From Ryuthela nishihirai (lineage: Eukaryota; Arthropoda; Arachnida; Araneae; Heptathelidae): DNA of 64,000 nt. Positions 1-10,531 of the stretch are shown here, piece by piece (position 1 is the first letter of the stretch; each line of letters opens with the position of its first letter). The notes under the pieces are model-generated. The model saw only the letters and a program-made list of their open reading frames with translations, searched no databases and was not told where the DNA came from. The stretch is taken from the NCBI GenBank assembly GCA_038380435.1, contig JAWZYU010000019.1, positions 19,803,801 to 19,867,800 of the forward strand. Reading direction: 5' to 3'. The translations under genes and the position numbers were made by a program.

Positions 1-126
1 TTTTCAAATTAAGTTAATGATTTTAACTTCCGATACGAATTTAGTTTTTTAATCTGGTGTTCTGCTCGTGCATAATTAAAACGACTTCAGTATCCATGGA
101 CGCTCGCGCTCTTGACCGAGCAAACT

Positions 127-512
127 GGGTTGGGTTGTTTTACCTCTGAGCGGCACGTTTTTGCACACCATGGACTAAATGGCCAGGTCACATGGACCCC
201 GAAGGCTCAGAGAAGGTTGGGGGAGGGGACCCACTGGAACAGCTTTTGGGAGACAGATGGTAGCCTCCCGTCAAGGCCATCCAGCGTGTTCTTTAACGTG
301 CACAGGGTATGGCTCTCCCACACACGGGCCCACGGTTTAACGTCCCATCCGACGGACGGCGGCCTTTCCAAGCCCATCGGTGTCCCCTACTGACCGTGAG
401 CAGGGCGGGGAATTTTGAGGAGATAAATCTCAACGCTGACCCAGCTGGGACTCGAACCTGGGAACTACAGATTACGAGCCTGGCGCGCTACCGACTGAGA
501 CACCCCCGCTCC
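127..512 (-). mobile_element. SINE-1, full length
   Basis: Read on the minus strand, the copy runs from a tRNA-like head (B box at about 430-455, A box at about 485-505) to the tail whose complement gggttgttttacctctgag lies at 130-150. The body is close to the family consensus, so it is fairly young. A 93-codon open frame on the plus strand is a by-product of the SINE and recurs in every good copy. Confidence 0.9.
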
Positions 513-556
513 ACCCATTGTGTGCGAGGAGGTAAAACAACCCAATCAGTTGAGCA
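513..556 (+). mobile_element. SINE-1 3' tail scrap
   Basis: The sequence cattgtgtgcgagga then ggtaaaacaacccaa matches the last 35-40 bp of SINE-1 in the orientation opposite to the full copy on its left. The two form a small inverted pair. Confidence 0.55.
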
Positions 557-585
557 ATGGGAGGGAATTCACATCTACTTAAGGA

Positions 586-742
586 AGATGGTTAGCACGC
601 TTGGCTACTGATCAAAGGGAACTGGATTCTAGCCCCGTTAAGGCATGGATGTTTGTTGTTTTTCTGCTGAGGTCTCGCTTTCCTCATAAAAATGACAGGC
701 TTCTGTCAGACCCCTGTGGCAAGCAGCTGCTTTAGGTTTTTC
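586..742 (+). mobile_element. SINE-2, truncated
   Basis: Contains the A-box remnant ggttagcacgcttggctac, the body motif tttctgctgaggtctcgc and the tail gtggcaagcagctgctt. The first bases of the tRNA head are missing or diverged. Confidence 0.8.
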
Positions 743-2132
743 ATGCTATGATGTTCTACCATGCAGTTCAAAGTGTCGGGGCGCCTTTGCACTATTTCTA
801 CCAACGGTGAACCAAGTTTTTTATAATCAGTATAAAGTGTGTTATTCAGATGCACAGCATCGAAGCACTGGACGGAAATATCCTTGTACACTTAACCAAA
901 TTGATACGAAGAAATAAATCTAATTCATGTAGTTTAAGACATTCTTTGAAACATAGCTTGATATTGAATGGCAGTCGTCATAATCCCAATAGGTAATGAA
1001 GACTTCGTTGTTAATTTATCTATCTTGATAGCCAAAAGAAAAAGACTAGCTGGTCAACAAGAAACAAAGAAACTGACGAAGTAATTAAATGCAATTTGCA
1101 GTTTCTTAGCGGAAACATTTTTTTTCGGCGACGGATTAAAAACGTGCTAATTTTCTTTTTCTTTCTTTCAAACTTTTAAGGTGAGGGTAGTCTGAAAAGA
1201 ATCTCCTTGAACCATGACTTTCACGTTTTTCATCCTGGAACAAGTTCGGCTGGAGTAGAAAATTGCAAGTTCCGTCTCTAGTGCGGGTATCAGTTAAGAG
1301 TTCCTACTTTAATCATCTCTTCCCAGGATGGAAAATAACCGAGGAAAGCAATGGCAAGCCTCTCTTGTGTCTTGGCCAACTGTTTGTGCAAAGATTAGCA
1401 TCCAACAAAGCCCACAAAGCCAGTCCGTGTTCAAATCCTATTCGTCGTCGTCGTGCTGGCCAAGTTAATACGGTAATCAGTATCCGCCTGATAGAAAGAC
1501 CAAAATTGTATCATCTAACATACTTATCAAGCACAAGGAGTTCCGGTGATTGCAGACCAAATTATTTTAATAGTTCGCGCCTCCAGACTTCGGTCGTGCA
1601 GCAGAGACAATGTCTTCCAAGTGCTAGCGATTGAGGGGGGGGAATAGGGGAAGCAGTGCAGCGGAGGTGCCACTAGCTCACGAGCAGTGGAACCGTGCAC
1701 AGACTTTTCTAACTCACCATTTAATGTTGCGTGCTGCCCGAGCTGTCCGTTCGTTCTCTCTTAATGGGAGGTTCGCGTGATCGCGGAGTGCCATGTGACA
1801 TCGAGCATCAGCAAGGGACACCGGCCTCCGGGCAGCTGGTTGCTGGTGACCTTTGACCGCACGTGTGGCCGCCTGCCCTTGCAAGGCCTTTTAGATTCTG
1901 TTGTAGGGCCTTGACTGGTTTCTTATTACTCAGCTACCTATTCACTTACTTCTGTGACGTTCTGTACCTAGGTGTTTCACTTTTCATCATGTCATATTTT
2001 AGTACTTCAAGAGCAGCTGAATTTTCATCTTTAAGAGCACGTTTTATTCCCTCAGAGGACAAAGGTACTCAGTTTTCATTTTCTTCCACTTATTTTTAGA
2101 GTCCAAAAAATTTAATAGCTGTACCAGAAGCA
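743..2132. other. Non-repeat stretch, no gene recognised
   Basis: No copy of the local repeat families is visible. The longest open frame is at 1263-1634 (plus, 123 codons). It has no motif I recognise and begins without clear context, so I do not call it a gene. The interval 1640-1880 is richer in G and C than its surroundings. Confidence 0.4.
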
Positions 2133-2262
2133 ATTGGGTTGTTTTACCTCTGAGCGGCACTTTTTTGCACACCATGGGCTAAATGGCCAGGTCACATGGA
2201 CCCCGAAATCTCAGAGAAGGTTGGGGGAGGGGACCCATTGGAACAGCTGTTGGGAGACAGAT
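2133..2262 (-). mobile_element. SINE-1 3' part, left arm of an inverted pair
   Basis: The terminal third of SINE-1 reads on the minus strand and stops abruptly at gggagacagatg. The same segment occurs in the opposite orientation at about 2450-2585, so the locus can fold back on itself. Confidence 0.8.
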
Positions 2263-2328
2263 GTTCCAGTGGGCCATCCAACGTCATGGCCATCCAACGT
2301 CATTCCTGTCATGGCCATCCAACATTTT
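2263..2328. repeat. Short tandem of ggccatccaac between the SINE arms
   Basis: The motif ggccatccaac is repeated three times with short spacers. It is derived from the SINE-1 body, where a closely similar ggccatccagc occurs once. Confidence 0.6.
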
Positions 2329-2588
2329 CCACATGGGCTTGGAAAGACCGCCGTCCGTCGGATGGGACGTTAAGCCGTGGACCCGTGTGCGGGAAAGCCA
2401 TACCCTGTACACGTTAAAGAACACGCTGGATGGCCTTGACGGGAGGCTACCATCTGTTTCCTAACAGCTGTTCCAGTGGGTCCCCTCCCCCAACCTTCTC
2501 TGAGCCTTCGGGGTCCATGTGACCTGGCCATTTAGCCCATGGTGTGCAAAAAAGTGCCGCTCAGAGGTAAAACAACCCAACCCAACTG
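2329..2588 (+). mobile_element. SINE-1, 5'-truncated, right arm of inverted pair
   Basis: Begins within the body at atgggcttggaaag, lacks the tRNA head, and ends with the intact tail ggtaaaacaacccaaccc. It forms a foldback with 2133-2262. Confidence 0.85.
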
Positions 2589-2735
2589 CGGATCAAAGAG
2601 ACGTAAGTTCAAGCCCCGGATAAACAATGGACTTTTTTTTGTGTTGTCTTTCTGCTGAGGTCTCGCTTTTCTCACAGATTTTATGTCAGACCACTATGGC
2701 AACAGCTGCTTAAGGAGTTACCTATTTTTTATAAA
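2589..2735 (+). mobile_element. SINE-2, 5'-truncated
   Basis: Starts inside the head (gatcaaagag, then a diverged B box ttcaagccccgg), followed by tttctgctgaggtctcgc and a tail resembling ggcaacagctgcttaagg. It directly abuts the SINE-1 tail on its left. Confidence 0.75.
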
Positions 2736-3033
2736 CGCTTAGTACACTTCCTTGAGTTTAGTATATCCCATCTCTATACACTTAGTTCGCTTCCCAAATA
2801 CCTAGTACACCCTTTTGGGTGGGGCTGGGACCAACCAAGATGGTGTCCGATATATTTTGGACATCTAATGCAGAGGAGTTCGTGCGAATACAAAACGAAA
2901 ACTTTCCTCTTGTTTATTTCTATACACCGATGATTTTGAAAAATGAAGTTGAATTATCTTCTTAGAACACCTGGAACAATAAACGTTTTAGAACGGAACT
3001 ATGATAAGACTTCCCTTTCCCTTTATTTGGACG
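2736..3033. other. Non-repeat stretch, nothing recognised
   Basis: AT-rich with loose cttagtac-type short repeats around 2745-2815. No coding or RNA signal is visible. Confidence 0.4.
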
Positions 3034-3410
3034 AAGGTTGGCTCAGTCGGTAGCGTGCCAAGCTTGTATTCTGCTATCAAGTTCGAGTCCCAACTGTGAG
3101 AAAGTTATCTCCGTTAACGCCCCACTCCCCTCGCATCACAAAGGGGATACCGATGGGCTTGGGATTCCTCCGACATCTGACACGACGACCTCCGTCGTGT
3201 GAGACGTTAAGTCGTGTGCGGGAGGGCCATATTCTATGTACTTTAAAGAACATGCTGGATGCCCTTGACCGGAGGCTACCACCTGTCTCCTAAGAGTTGT
3301 CCAGTGGATTCCTTTCCCCAACTTTCTCTGAGCCCTTGGGGTCTTATAATCTGCCCATTGAGTGCATTGTGTGCATAAAAGGACCGCAAAAAGGTAAAAT
3401 AATCAAACCG
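3034..3410 (+). mobile_element. SINE-1, old copy
   Basis: The head ttggctcagtcggtagcg and the B box agttcgagtccc are clear. The body and tail carry many substitutions and small indels, so this is an old insertion. Confidence 0.85.
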
Positions 3411-4123
3411 AATCCTAGTTCTGTTGTGTTACATACTCGTATTATTCAAACTTCAGAGAAATATGGAGCAACAAACAAATGTTTCGTTTGCTTCCACTTC
3501 TAGGAGCTAAGACGCACCCCTATTCATATCATATAACGAAGTTTCCATTTCAACTCCTCTTGCCACTTCGACGCAACCCATCTGTCCAATAGGCGGCTCT
3601 CTTCACACTCAAGAGGCGGCTTTTCACACTTCCATCCAGCATCCAATTACCCGCCTCCTTGACCCCCATCCCCCTTATCCACGAGGTTCCTGCCCTCTGG
3701 TAGGTGTCTTACACCATCAGAGAAGTAAATCCTAGCGCCTCATACGACATTCTTCGGCCTCATGCCACCCACCCCAGTCACAATTGACGTCATCTTTCAT
3801 CGTCCCTTTCCGAACGTGACCCCTGTTGTCTGTCGACACCCATCGCGAGCGGTTTTCGCCTCTCGCTCATTGCGCGCCCATGGAAATGTATCACTCAATT
3901 CTGACACGCTCTCCGCGGTCCGCGAGCGCTCACTGCCCCCTGTAATTTTAGCTCTCGGAGAACGGAGCCGACAGCGCAAGGGCACCGACCCCCATCCATC
4001 CGGGATACGCCCTTCTATCCTCTCGAAGATGGCAGATTCCAGCAGCGCGTGCCTGCGAACGCTGTCTCGGCCTTTGTCGCGTTAATGAGAGAGATTTCGT
4101 GCCAAGAAACGGTTGAGAATCTG
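3411..4123. other. Non-repeat stretch with a CpG-rich patch
   Basis: From about 3790 to 4110 the sequence is clearly richer in G, C and CpG than its neighbours and carries no known repeat. Open frames of 107 codons (3762-4085, plus) and 62 codons (minus) overlap there, but neither has a recognisable motif. It could be a promoter or first exon of an unknown gene, or simply a GC-rich patch. Confidence 0.35.
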
Positions 4124-4480
4124 GATTGCGTTGTTTCGCTACTGAGAGGCACTTTTTTTTTTAACACAATATAGGCTAAATGGCCATGTCACAAGGATAC
4201 CCAAATACGTCGGCTGGAGGAAGGGAAACACTGGACAGCTGTTAGAAGACGGATGGTATCCTTTCTTCAAGACTGTCAAGCGTGTTCTTTTAAAATACAC
4301 AGGATATAACTCTTCTGCAAACGGTGTCATGGCTTAACGGACGGACAGTAGCATTTCCAAGGACGGACGGTAGCATTTCCAAGACCATGGTGTCCCTTTT
4401 CTCGCTGAGGACATGGTTGGGACTCGAACACGGAACTGCAGATTACGAGCCTGCTAAGTTACCCACAGATCTACCCTCAC
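4124..4480 (-). mobile_element. SINE-1, old copy
   Basis: A diverged copy in minus orientation: the tail complement (gcgttgttt, tgagaggcacttttt) is on the left and the head complement (ctgcagattacgagcctg) on the right. Part of the body near 4340-4380 is tandemly duplicated (two copies of acggacggtagcatttccaa, with one mismatch). Confidence 0.8.
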
Positions 4481-4729
4481 AACATACACTGTTGAATTAC
4501 TGGTGAATGGTTATGACGTTTGGCTTCATTTAAAAAAAATGAATCTGACTTTGAATCCTACATGACCTTGGACCTTCAAAGTTACCTTTCTGATGAAGTT
4601 TCGCATCCATGATCTCTTCACACTCAAGTCTGCGAACTACATTTAGTAAGAATCTGTCAGATCTCCAGTAATGGAGTGCTTGAGGATGAAAAAGAAAAAA
4701 AATATATATATATTCGGAATTTTTAAAAA

Positions 4730-4823
4730 TCGTTTAGCGTGCTTGAGAGCAAAGGAATCAGATATCAAACTTGGATACATCATTAGATTGTCTTTTTTTC
4801 TGAGATCTCTCCTTTCTTACAGA
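4730..4823 (+). mobile_element. SINE-2, ancient, left half
   Basis: The head remnant cgtttagcgtgcttgagagc and the body ttttttctgagatctctcc with tcttacagat match SINE-2 at low identity. It is interrupted by the young SINE-1 and continues at 5214. Confidence 0.5.
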
Positions 4824-5213
4824 TGGGGGCGGGGGTGGCTCAGTCGGTAGCGCGCCAGGCTCGTAATCTGAAGTTCCCAGGTTCGAGTCCCAGCTGTGTC
4901 AGCGTTGAGATTTATCTCCGCAAAATTCCCCCGCCCTGCTCACGGTCAGTAGGGGACACCGATGGGCTTGGAAAGGCCGCCGTCCGTCTGATGGGACGTT
5001 AAGCCGTGGCCCCGTGTGTGGGAGAGCCATACCCTGTGCACGTTAAAGAACATGCTGGATGGCCTTGACGGGAGGCTACCATCTGTCTCCCAACAGCTGT
5101 TCCAGTGGGTCCCCTCTCCCAACCTTCTCTGAACCTTCGGGGTCCATGTGACCTGGCCATTTAGCCCATGGTGTGTAAAAAAGTGCCGCTCAGAGGTAAA
5201 ACAACCCAACCCA
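4824..5213 (+). mobile_element. SINE-1, full length
   Basis: A complete young copy with A box tggctcagtcgg, B box ggttcgagtccc and tail aaaacaacccaaccc. It sits inside an ancient SINE-2; ttcttacagat on the left and ttcttagat on the right may be the remains of the TSD. Confidence 0.9.
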
Positions 5214-5306
5214 AATTCTTAGATATTTTTATAGTGAATTAAACTGTTAAGTTCCTCTCAGATCTCCGTGGTATTGCGATGCCTTAAGAAAGCTTTTATT
5301 AATTCG
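5214..5306 (+). mobile_element. SINE-2, ancient, right half
   Basis: Contains taaactgttaagttcctctc followed by agatctccgtgg and gccttaagaaagc. This aligns with the SINE-2 segment ending in the gcagctgcttgagg tail, at low identity. Confidence 0.45.
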
Positions 5307-5742
5307 CAACGAACTTGAAAACATTTACGGAGATATGTCACTAAAAAACCGCAAAATCAGTAATTGAAGAAAAAGCTTTTAGGTCAATTTACAGAAAAAA
5401 AAAAAAGGATAGAAGAGTCAAAAACAGAAATTTCGATGGTAACTTCCCGAAAATTCTCCTGGGATATGTCACTGAAAATTTTCTTTCTCAAAAGAAAGGC
5501 CAATAAAAATTTTTTTAAATTCGTTAGACATCAAAAGCATTTTCTTGTGTTCCGCAAAATTCGCGAAAGATTGCATAATATCATGGGCAAATATCTATTT
5601 TTGGGTTCTTGTATTTTACGTGAATGTATAATCGTAGTCACTCAAGCAATATATATTTTAATTCCTACCACCGGAATGCATTAACTTTAGCGAATGATCT
5701 GATCATTAAAGACCAAACTCTATTTGCAAAAAAATTACAAAT
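5307..5742. other. Non-repeat AT-rich stretch
   Basis: Holds a lysine-rich 106-codon open frame (5364-5684, plus) that looks like chance in poly-A-rich sequence. Nothing else is recognised. Confidence 0.4.
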
Positions 5743-6015
5743 ATTCCCTCAAGCAGCTACTTTCCACAAAGATCTGACAGGCTCTTGTCAGCTTTTTCGT
5801 CATAGTAGAACGTCTGTGAGGATGGCGGGACGTCCCCTCAGCAGAAAGACAACACAAACATCCATGCCTTACGTGGGGTTGCGTGGGGCACTTACGTGGG
5901 GTTACATGGGGTTACGTGGGGTTACTTTACGGTTACGTGGGGCACTTACGTGGTTTACGTCGAACCCAGGTCCCTTTGATCAGCAGCCAAGCACGCTAAC
6001 CACTCGTACACGGGA
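5743..6015 (-). mobile_element. SINE-2 with an internal minisatellite
   Basis: Minus-strand SINE-2: tail complement attccctcaagcagcta on the left and head complement gctaaccactcg on the right. Between the conserved catccatgcctta and cgaacccaggtccc, about 90 bp of ttacgtgggg units have expanded, lengthening the copy from about 210 to about 270 bp. Confidence 0.8.
5867..5960. repeat. ttacgtgggg minisatellite inside SINE-2
   Basis: Roughly eight irregular units of 10-11 bp related to ttacgtgggg lie between the SINE-2 body and its B box. No other SINE-2 in the window has them. Confidence 0.75.
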
Positions 6016-6465
6016 CTGCTCCAAACTGTATAAAGATATTGAAATCTTCACAATAGTAGAAAGCAATTTAAATTTAGCATCTTACGAAAAAAAAAACCCC
6101 AGAAAAATGTGGAATCAATAGGACTTAATAATACTTTCTAATACGAATTTTATTCGTCCTCTCCTCTTTGTCTTCAAAACTAAGTTTTGTGGCTTGTTTG
6201 TGTATCTGCAAATCTTGCAAAGAAGGTTACTTTATATTTTTCCTCTCCCTAAACCAAATCCAGGGAAATACTGTTGTCAATGAAGCCACATTCATTCCCT
6301 TAATTTTTATTATTTCGCAGTTTATATCTAAAAATCCGAAATTGCGATTATTAAATATCCATATTTCATAACTTTTTTGTGAATGTCAAAAGTAGAATTT
6401 TTTTTATTATTTTGCTCATTAACAAAGTTGTTGCTACGATGCTTTAACATGAATGCTTTTTTTTG
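6016..6465. other. Non-repeat AT-rich stretch
   Basis: No repeat family, RNA gene or credible coding frame is seen. The two small open frames have no motif. Confidence 0.4.
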
Positions 6466-6616
6466 GCAGAACCATGAACTGAATGTTGAGTTCACAATGA
6501 TCCTAAGTCTGAGAACAGGGTTGGATAAAATGATCCACTGGATAGTTGTTAGAAGGCAGACAGTACATTCTTAATCTCCAGCGTGGTCTTTAATAATTAT
6601 AGTATCGATTTTCCTC
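6466..6616 (-). mobile_element. SINE-1, ancient, left half
   Basis: The order of blocks (ccatgaactgaatg, gatccactggata, gttgttagaaggcagaca, ccagcgtggtctttaa) matches the SINE-1 minus strand at low identity. It is split by the SINE dimer and resumes at 7195. Confidence 0.6.
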
Positions 6617-6629
6617 CACATTTGATCAG

Positions 6630-6797
6630 GTTGTTGTTTTACCTCTGAGCGGCACTTTTTTGCACACCATGGGCTAAATGGCCAGGTCACATGGACCCCG
6701 AAGGCTCAGAGAAGGTTGGGGGAGGGGACCCACTAGAACAGCTGTTGGGAGACAGATGGTAGCCTCTCGTCAAGGCCATCCAGCGTGTTCTTTAATA
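6630..6797 (-). mobile_element. SINE-1, 3' half of a dimer
   Basis: The 3' portion of SINE-1 (tail to gtgttctttaa), fused directly to the tail of the full copy at 6798. It has no TSD of its own: the 13-bp TSD cacatttgatcag flanks the pair (6617-6629 and 7182-7194). Confidence 0.85.
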
Positions 6798-7181
6798 TTG
6801 GGTTGTTTTACCTCTGAGCGGCACTTTTTTGCACACCATGGGCTAAATGGCCAGGTCACATGGACCCCGAAGGCTCAGAGAAGGTTGAGGGAGGGGACCC
6901 ACTGGAACAGCTGTTGGGAGACAGATGGTAGCCTCCCGTCAAGGCCATCCAGCATGTTCTTTAACGTGCACAGGGTATGGCTCTCCCGCACACGAGGCCA
7001 CTGCTTAACGTCCCATCCGACGGACGGCGGCCTTTCCAAGCCCATCGGTGTCCCCTACTGACCGTGGGCAGGGCGGGGAATTTTGCGGAGATAAATCTCA
7101 ACGCTGACCCAGCTGGGACTCGAACCTGGGAACTACAGATTACGAGCCTGACGCGCTACCGACTGAGCCACCCCCGCCCCC
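6798..7181 (-). mobile_element. SINE-1, full length, 5' member of a dimer
   Basis: A complete young copy. On the minus strand the order is TSD, full SINE, truncated SINE, TSD, so the two units behave as one insertion. Confidence 0.9.
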
Positions 7182-7194
7182 CACATTTGATCAG

Positions 7195-7335
7195 ACATTA
7201 ATCTATGGATGATGTGTTCATTCGGTTTCCATCGATGCTTTGCTCTCTCAGCCCGGACAAAATGGGGAAACGAAGAGCAAATCACATTAAGTGGCTCAAC
7301 TGGGACTCGAACTCTGCAATCAAGGGATGTTTATT
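7195..7335 (-). mobile_element. SINE-1, ancient, right half
   Basis: Continues the ancient copy from 6616, including a decayed head (ctgggactcgaactctgcaa). The dimer inserted into it. Confidence 0.5.
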
Positions 7336-8154
7336 TTCATCTCCAAACACGTCACCGAGACAGAAAATGATTCTGTTTCATTTTCCATCTCAATATTTGC
7401 GTCTGAATTCGACACCTAATTTTGATCTGGCAAAATGGTAAATGTTGTAATGGTAAATGACAGACACACGTTAATGTTTACATTAGTCTTATCGCCAAAA
7501 CAGTCCACAAAAAACAAAACAGTCCACAAAAAAACATTTTGTGGTTACTTCACCCTTCAAAATTGAAGCAGTTGTTTCGAGTATTCTTGAAAAACTTCTC
7601 AATTGAAGAAAAATTAATGTTTTTTGATGATACGACGAGCAAAGGTGAAAACCAATTATGTCACTTTGGAAGTGTCACGGTATGTCAATTATGCCACTTT
7701 AGGAAATGTTAACAGCTATTTAACTTACTGCCCTTTCAAAATGTAATAATTATGTGAATAAAATTTATATGTGATCGATTTTGATTTTGAAATACTATAC
7801 GGACTTTCTACCGTTACTTTTCTGAGATCTACATTAAAGATTATCCCCAGATACCAATTTCCTCAGTTTTAGCACATGCGGATCAGAGTTAGATCGAAAT
7901 ATGACTCCTATATTATCTTGAACGCCGAAAACTAATTAGAATACGACCTCTATTTAGTTCATAAAATATTACAGAAACTTCAGTCCATCATTTGTTTTGA
8001 GATGGAAGTTACAGGGGGAGGGGGGACAGATCCTAGATAGACCCCAAATATGCATATTATGGTACACATATCAAACAAATATAAATGATGCTTAAATTGC
8101 ATAACGCTCTAAATTGTTTTTATCATATAACTTAAAATGCATTTCATTTTAAAA
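7336..8154. other. Non-repeat AT-rich stretch
   Basis: Contains a direct duplication of acagtccacaaaaaa near 7500-7535. No gene or known element is seen. Confidence 0.4.
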
Positions 8155-8411
8155 TGATACCGATGGGCTTGGAAAGGCCGCCGTCCGTCGGATGAGACGT
8201 TAAGCCGTGGTCCCGTGTGTTGGAGAGCCATACCCTGTACACGTTAGAGAACACACTGGATGGCCTTAACGGGAGGCTACCATCTGTCTCCCAGCAGCTG
8301 TTCCAGTGGGTCCCCTCTCCCAACCTTCTCTGAGCCTTCGGGGTCCATGTGACCTGGCCATTTAGCCCATGGTGTGCAAAAAAGTGCCGCTCAGAGGTAA
8401 AACAACCCAAC
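8155..8411 (+). mobile_element. SINE-1, 5'-truncated
   Basis: Starts at taccgatgggcttgg in the body and runs to an intact tail. Truncation of the head side fits incomplete reverse transcription. Confidence 0.88.
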
Positions 8412-8624
8412 CAACCCGTCTCTCAGTCTCTAGCAAAAGCCATTTTATGAAAGTTAATCGAACGACCAGAGATATACATAAAAAGATAGAAATAATACAT
8501 TGGGATCACAAAAACATTTGCATGTCAGTATTTTGCGTTCTGTGTAGAGCTCTCCAATTTTTTATTTTGTTCTTAAGAAATAGTTTTTGATTCTTTGTCA
8601 ATAAAAAAAAATTCCAAAAAGGTC

Positions 8625-8845
8625 ACATTAACAGACTCTCCCAACCAAATCTACACATCAATCGTCTTCTTGAACAAAAAGATAATTTACGATTTGCGTT
8701 ATTTCTGGGTCGATGATTCTTCGATCTAGTTTCAAGGCCAAATCTGTCTGCGCCGTTGTATGTTGCTCTATTCAAATCTGCAATCATTTCGACATTCCTT
8801 TCGTCCACTTCATCATCAGCAAGAATGAAAAGAAAAATCGCATTC
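8625..8845 (-). repeat. Dispersed repeat E/F, F part
   Basis: About 200 bp that recur on the plus strand at about 60620-60830 with high similarity. Both copies keep an open frame around GADRFGLET. I do not recognise the peptide. It may be a piece of an unknown transposon or a duplicated gene fragment. Confidence 0.7.
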
Positions 8846-9086
8846 TGGTTTAAGAACTTGTTCTCTTTAGAAGAACTGAAGCTCTGCTACTTACAATAAT
8901 TTCATCTTATTTCTTTACTCCGTTCTTAAAAAAAGATTGAACGATTATTTCAGTCTATTTTAGAATAATCTAGAAATTTAAAACAAAGATAGGTCGTGTG
9001 CGTTTGTTGGGGGAAATAACGACATATTTTACCCTGTTTGAGAGAAGGAACTGTAATGAGCCTGATGTGGCCACTGTCCTGATGGG

Positions 9087-9460
9087 TTGGGTTGTTTTAC
9101 CTCTGAGCGGCACTTTTTTGCAAACCATGGGCTAAATGGCCAGGTCACATGGACCCCGAAGGCTCAGAGAAGGTTGGGGGAGGGGACCTACTGGAACAGC
9201 TGTTGGGAGACAGATGGTAGCTTCCCGTCAAGGCCTTCCAGCGTGTTCTTTAACGTGCACAGGGTATGGCTCTCCCGCACCTGGGGACACGGCTTAACGT
9301 CCCATCCGACGAACGGCGACCTTTTCAAGCCCATCGGTGACCCTACTGACCATGGGGTGTTTTCCGGAGATAAATCTCAACGCTGACCCATCTGGGACTC
9401 GAATCTGGAAACACAGATTACGAGCCTGGCGCGCTAACGACTGAGCCACCCCCCACCCTC
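9087..9460 (-). mobile_element. SINE-1, full length
   Basis: Flanked by the 11-bp TSD gtcctgatggg at 9076-9086 and 9461-9471. The body has a few deletions and substitutions compared with other young copies. Confidence 0.92.
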
Positions 9461-9523
9461 GTCCTGATGGGATGTAAATCATGGGGATACAGGTTTGACA
9501 AGGTTACACCATATACACTTTGG

Positions 9524-9652
9524 AGTAGGTTGTTTTTCGTATGTGTGGCACTTTTTGCACATAATGGGCTAAAGAGCCATGTCACAAGGTCCCCAAGGGC
9601 TCAGAGAAGGTTGAGGAAGGGAACCCACTGGACAGCTGTTAGGAGATATCTG
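9524..9652 (-). mobile_element. SINE-1, 3' fragment, old
   Basis: The tail-proximal third only (aggttgttttt to gctgttaggagat), diverged. Confidence 0.75.
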
Positions 9653-10143
9653 GGATTCTGATGTAAAAGATTGTGTAGTTCAAAAGTAGGCAATTAAGCA
9701 CAATGTCTTCAAACATGAAGAATATCCATTGTATAAACTAGCGAGGACATAAAAAGACGCAAGTTAAATTGTTGTCAAAGTGATGCAAGTTTCCTTTGAA
9801 TAAAAGTGATTTAACTCTCGAACTGATTATAAAAATAAGATCTAATATATAATAATTACTCCCCATGTAGCACCACAGAGGTCTGACACGAACTTTTCAG
9901 TGTAATTTCGCGACAGAGAAGGACTGAGGTTGGCGAGATCTGAGTAGAAAGTCCAGCTTGTTCAGAATTGCATCCATACACAGGAACCTGGCTTCTAAGA
10001 TTGTTTGGCGATTAAAATTGCAACGAACTGCCATGCACATTAACTATTCAGATACTGGTAGAAATATTTATGTTTTTCTCTCGCTCTGTTTGGGGGTTGT
10101 TATATTGTTACTCGTCACAGGAATTTAGCAGGAACACAATGAG
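9653..10143. other. Mostly non-repeat, with a possible ancient SINE-2 tail
   Basis: At about 9855-9960 the minus strand contains ccacagaggtctgacac and related blocks that resemble the SINE-2 tail. The remainder is unassigned. Confidence 0.35.
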
Positions 10144-10531
10144 TTGGGTTGGGATGTTTTACCTCTGAGCGGCACTTTTTTGCACACCGTGGGCTAAATG
10201 GCCAGGTCACATGGACCCCGAAGGCTCAGAGAAGGTTGGGGGAGGGAACCCACTGGAACAGCTGTTGGGAGACAGATGGTAGCCTCCCGTCAAGGCCATC
10301 CAGCGTGTTCTTTAACGTGCACAGGGTATGGCTCTCCCGAACACGGGACCACGGCTTAACGTCCCATCCGACGGACGGCGGCCGTTCCAAGCCCATCGGT
10401 GTCCCCTACTGACCGTGGGCAGGGCGGGGAATTTTGCGGAGATAAATCTCAACGCTGACCCAGCTGGGACTCGAACCTGGGAACTACAGATTACGAGCCT
10501 GGCGCGCTACCGACTGAACCACCCCCGCCCC
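10144..10531 (-). mobile_element. SINE-1, full length
   Basis: A young complete copy. I could not see a convincing TSD. Confidence 0.9.

Noticed and set aside
1263..1634. 123-codon open frame as a host gene
   Set aside because: No recognisable motif, no sign of splice structure and no context. It may be chance, so it is only mentioned in the non-repeat stretch.
4824..4910. tRNA gene on the SINE-1 head (also at every other SINE-1 head)
   Set aside because: A and B boxes and a CTCGTAA anticodon-like loop are present, but the 3' acceptor strand does not pair with the 5' end and the sequence continues into the SINE body in all copies.
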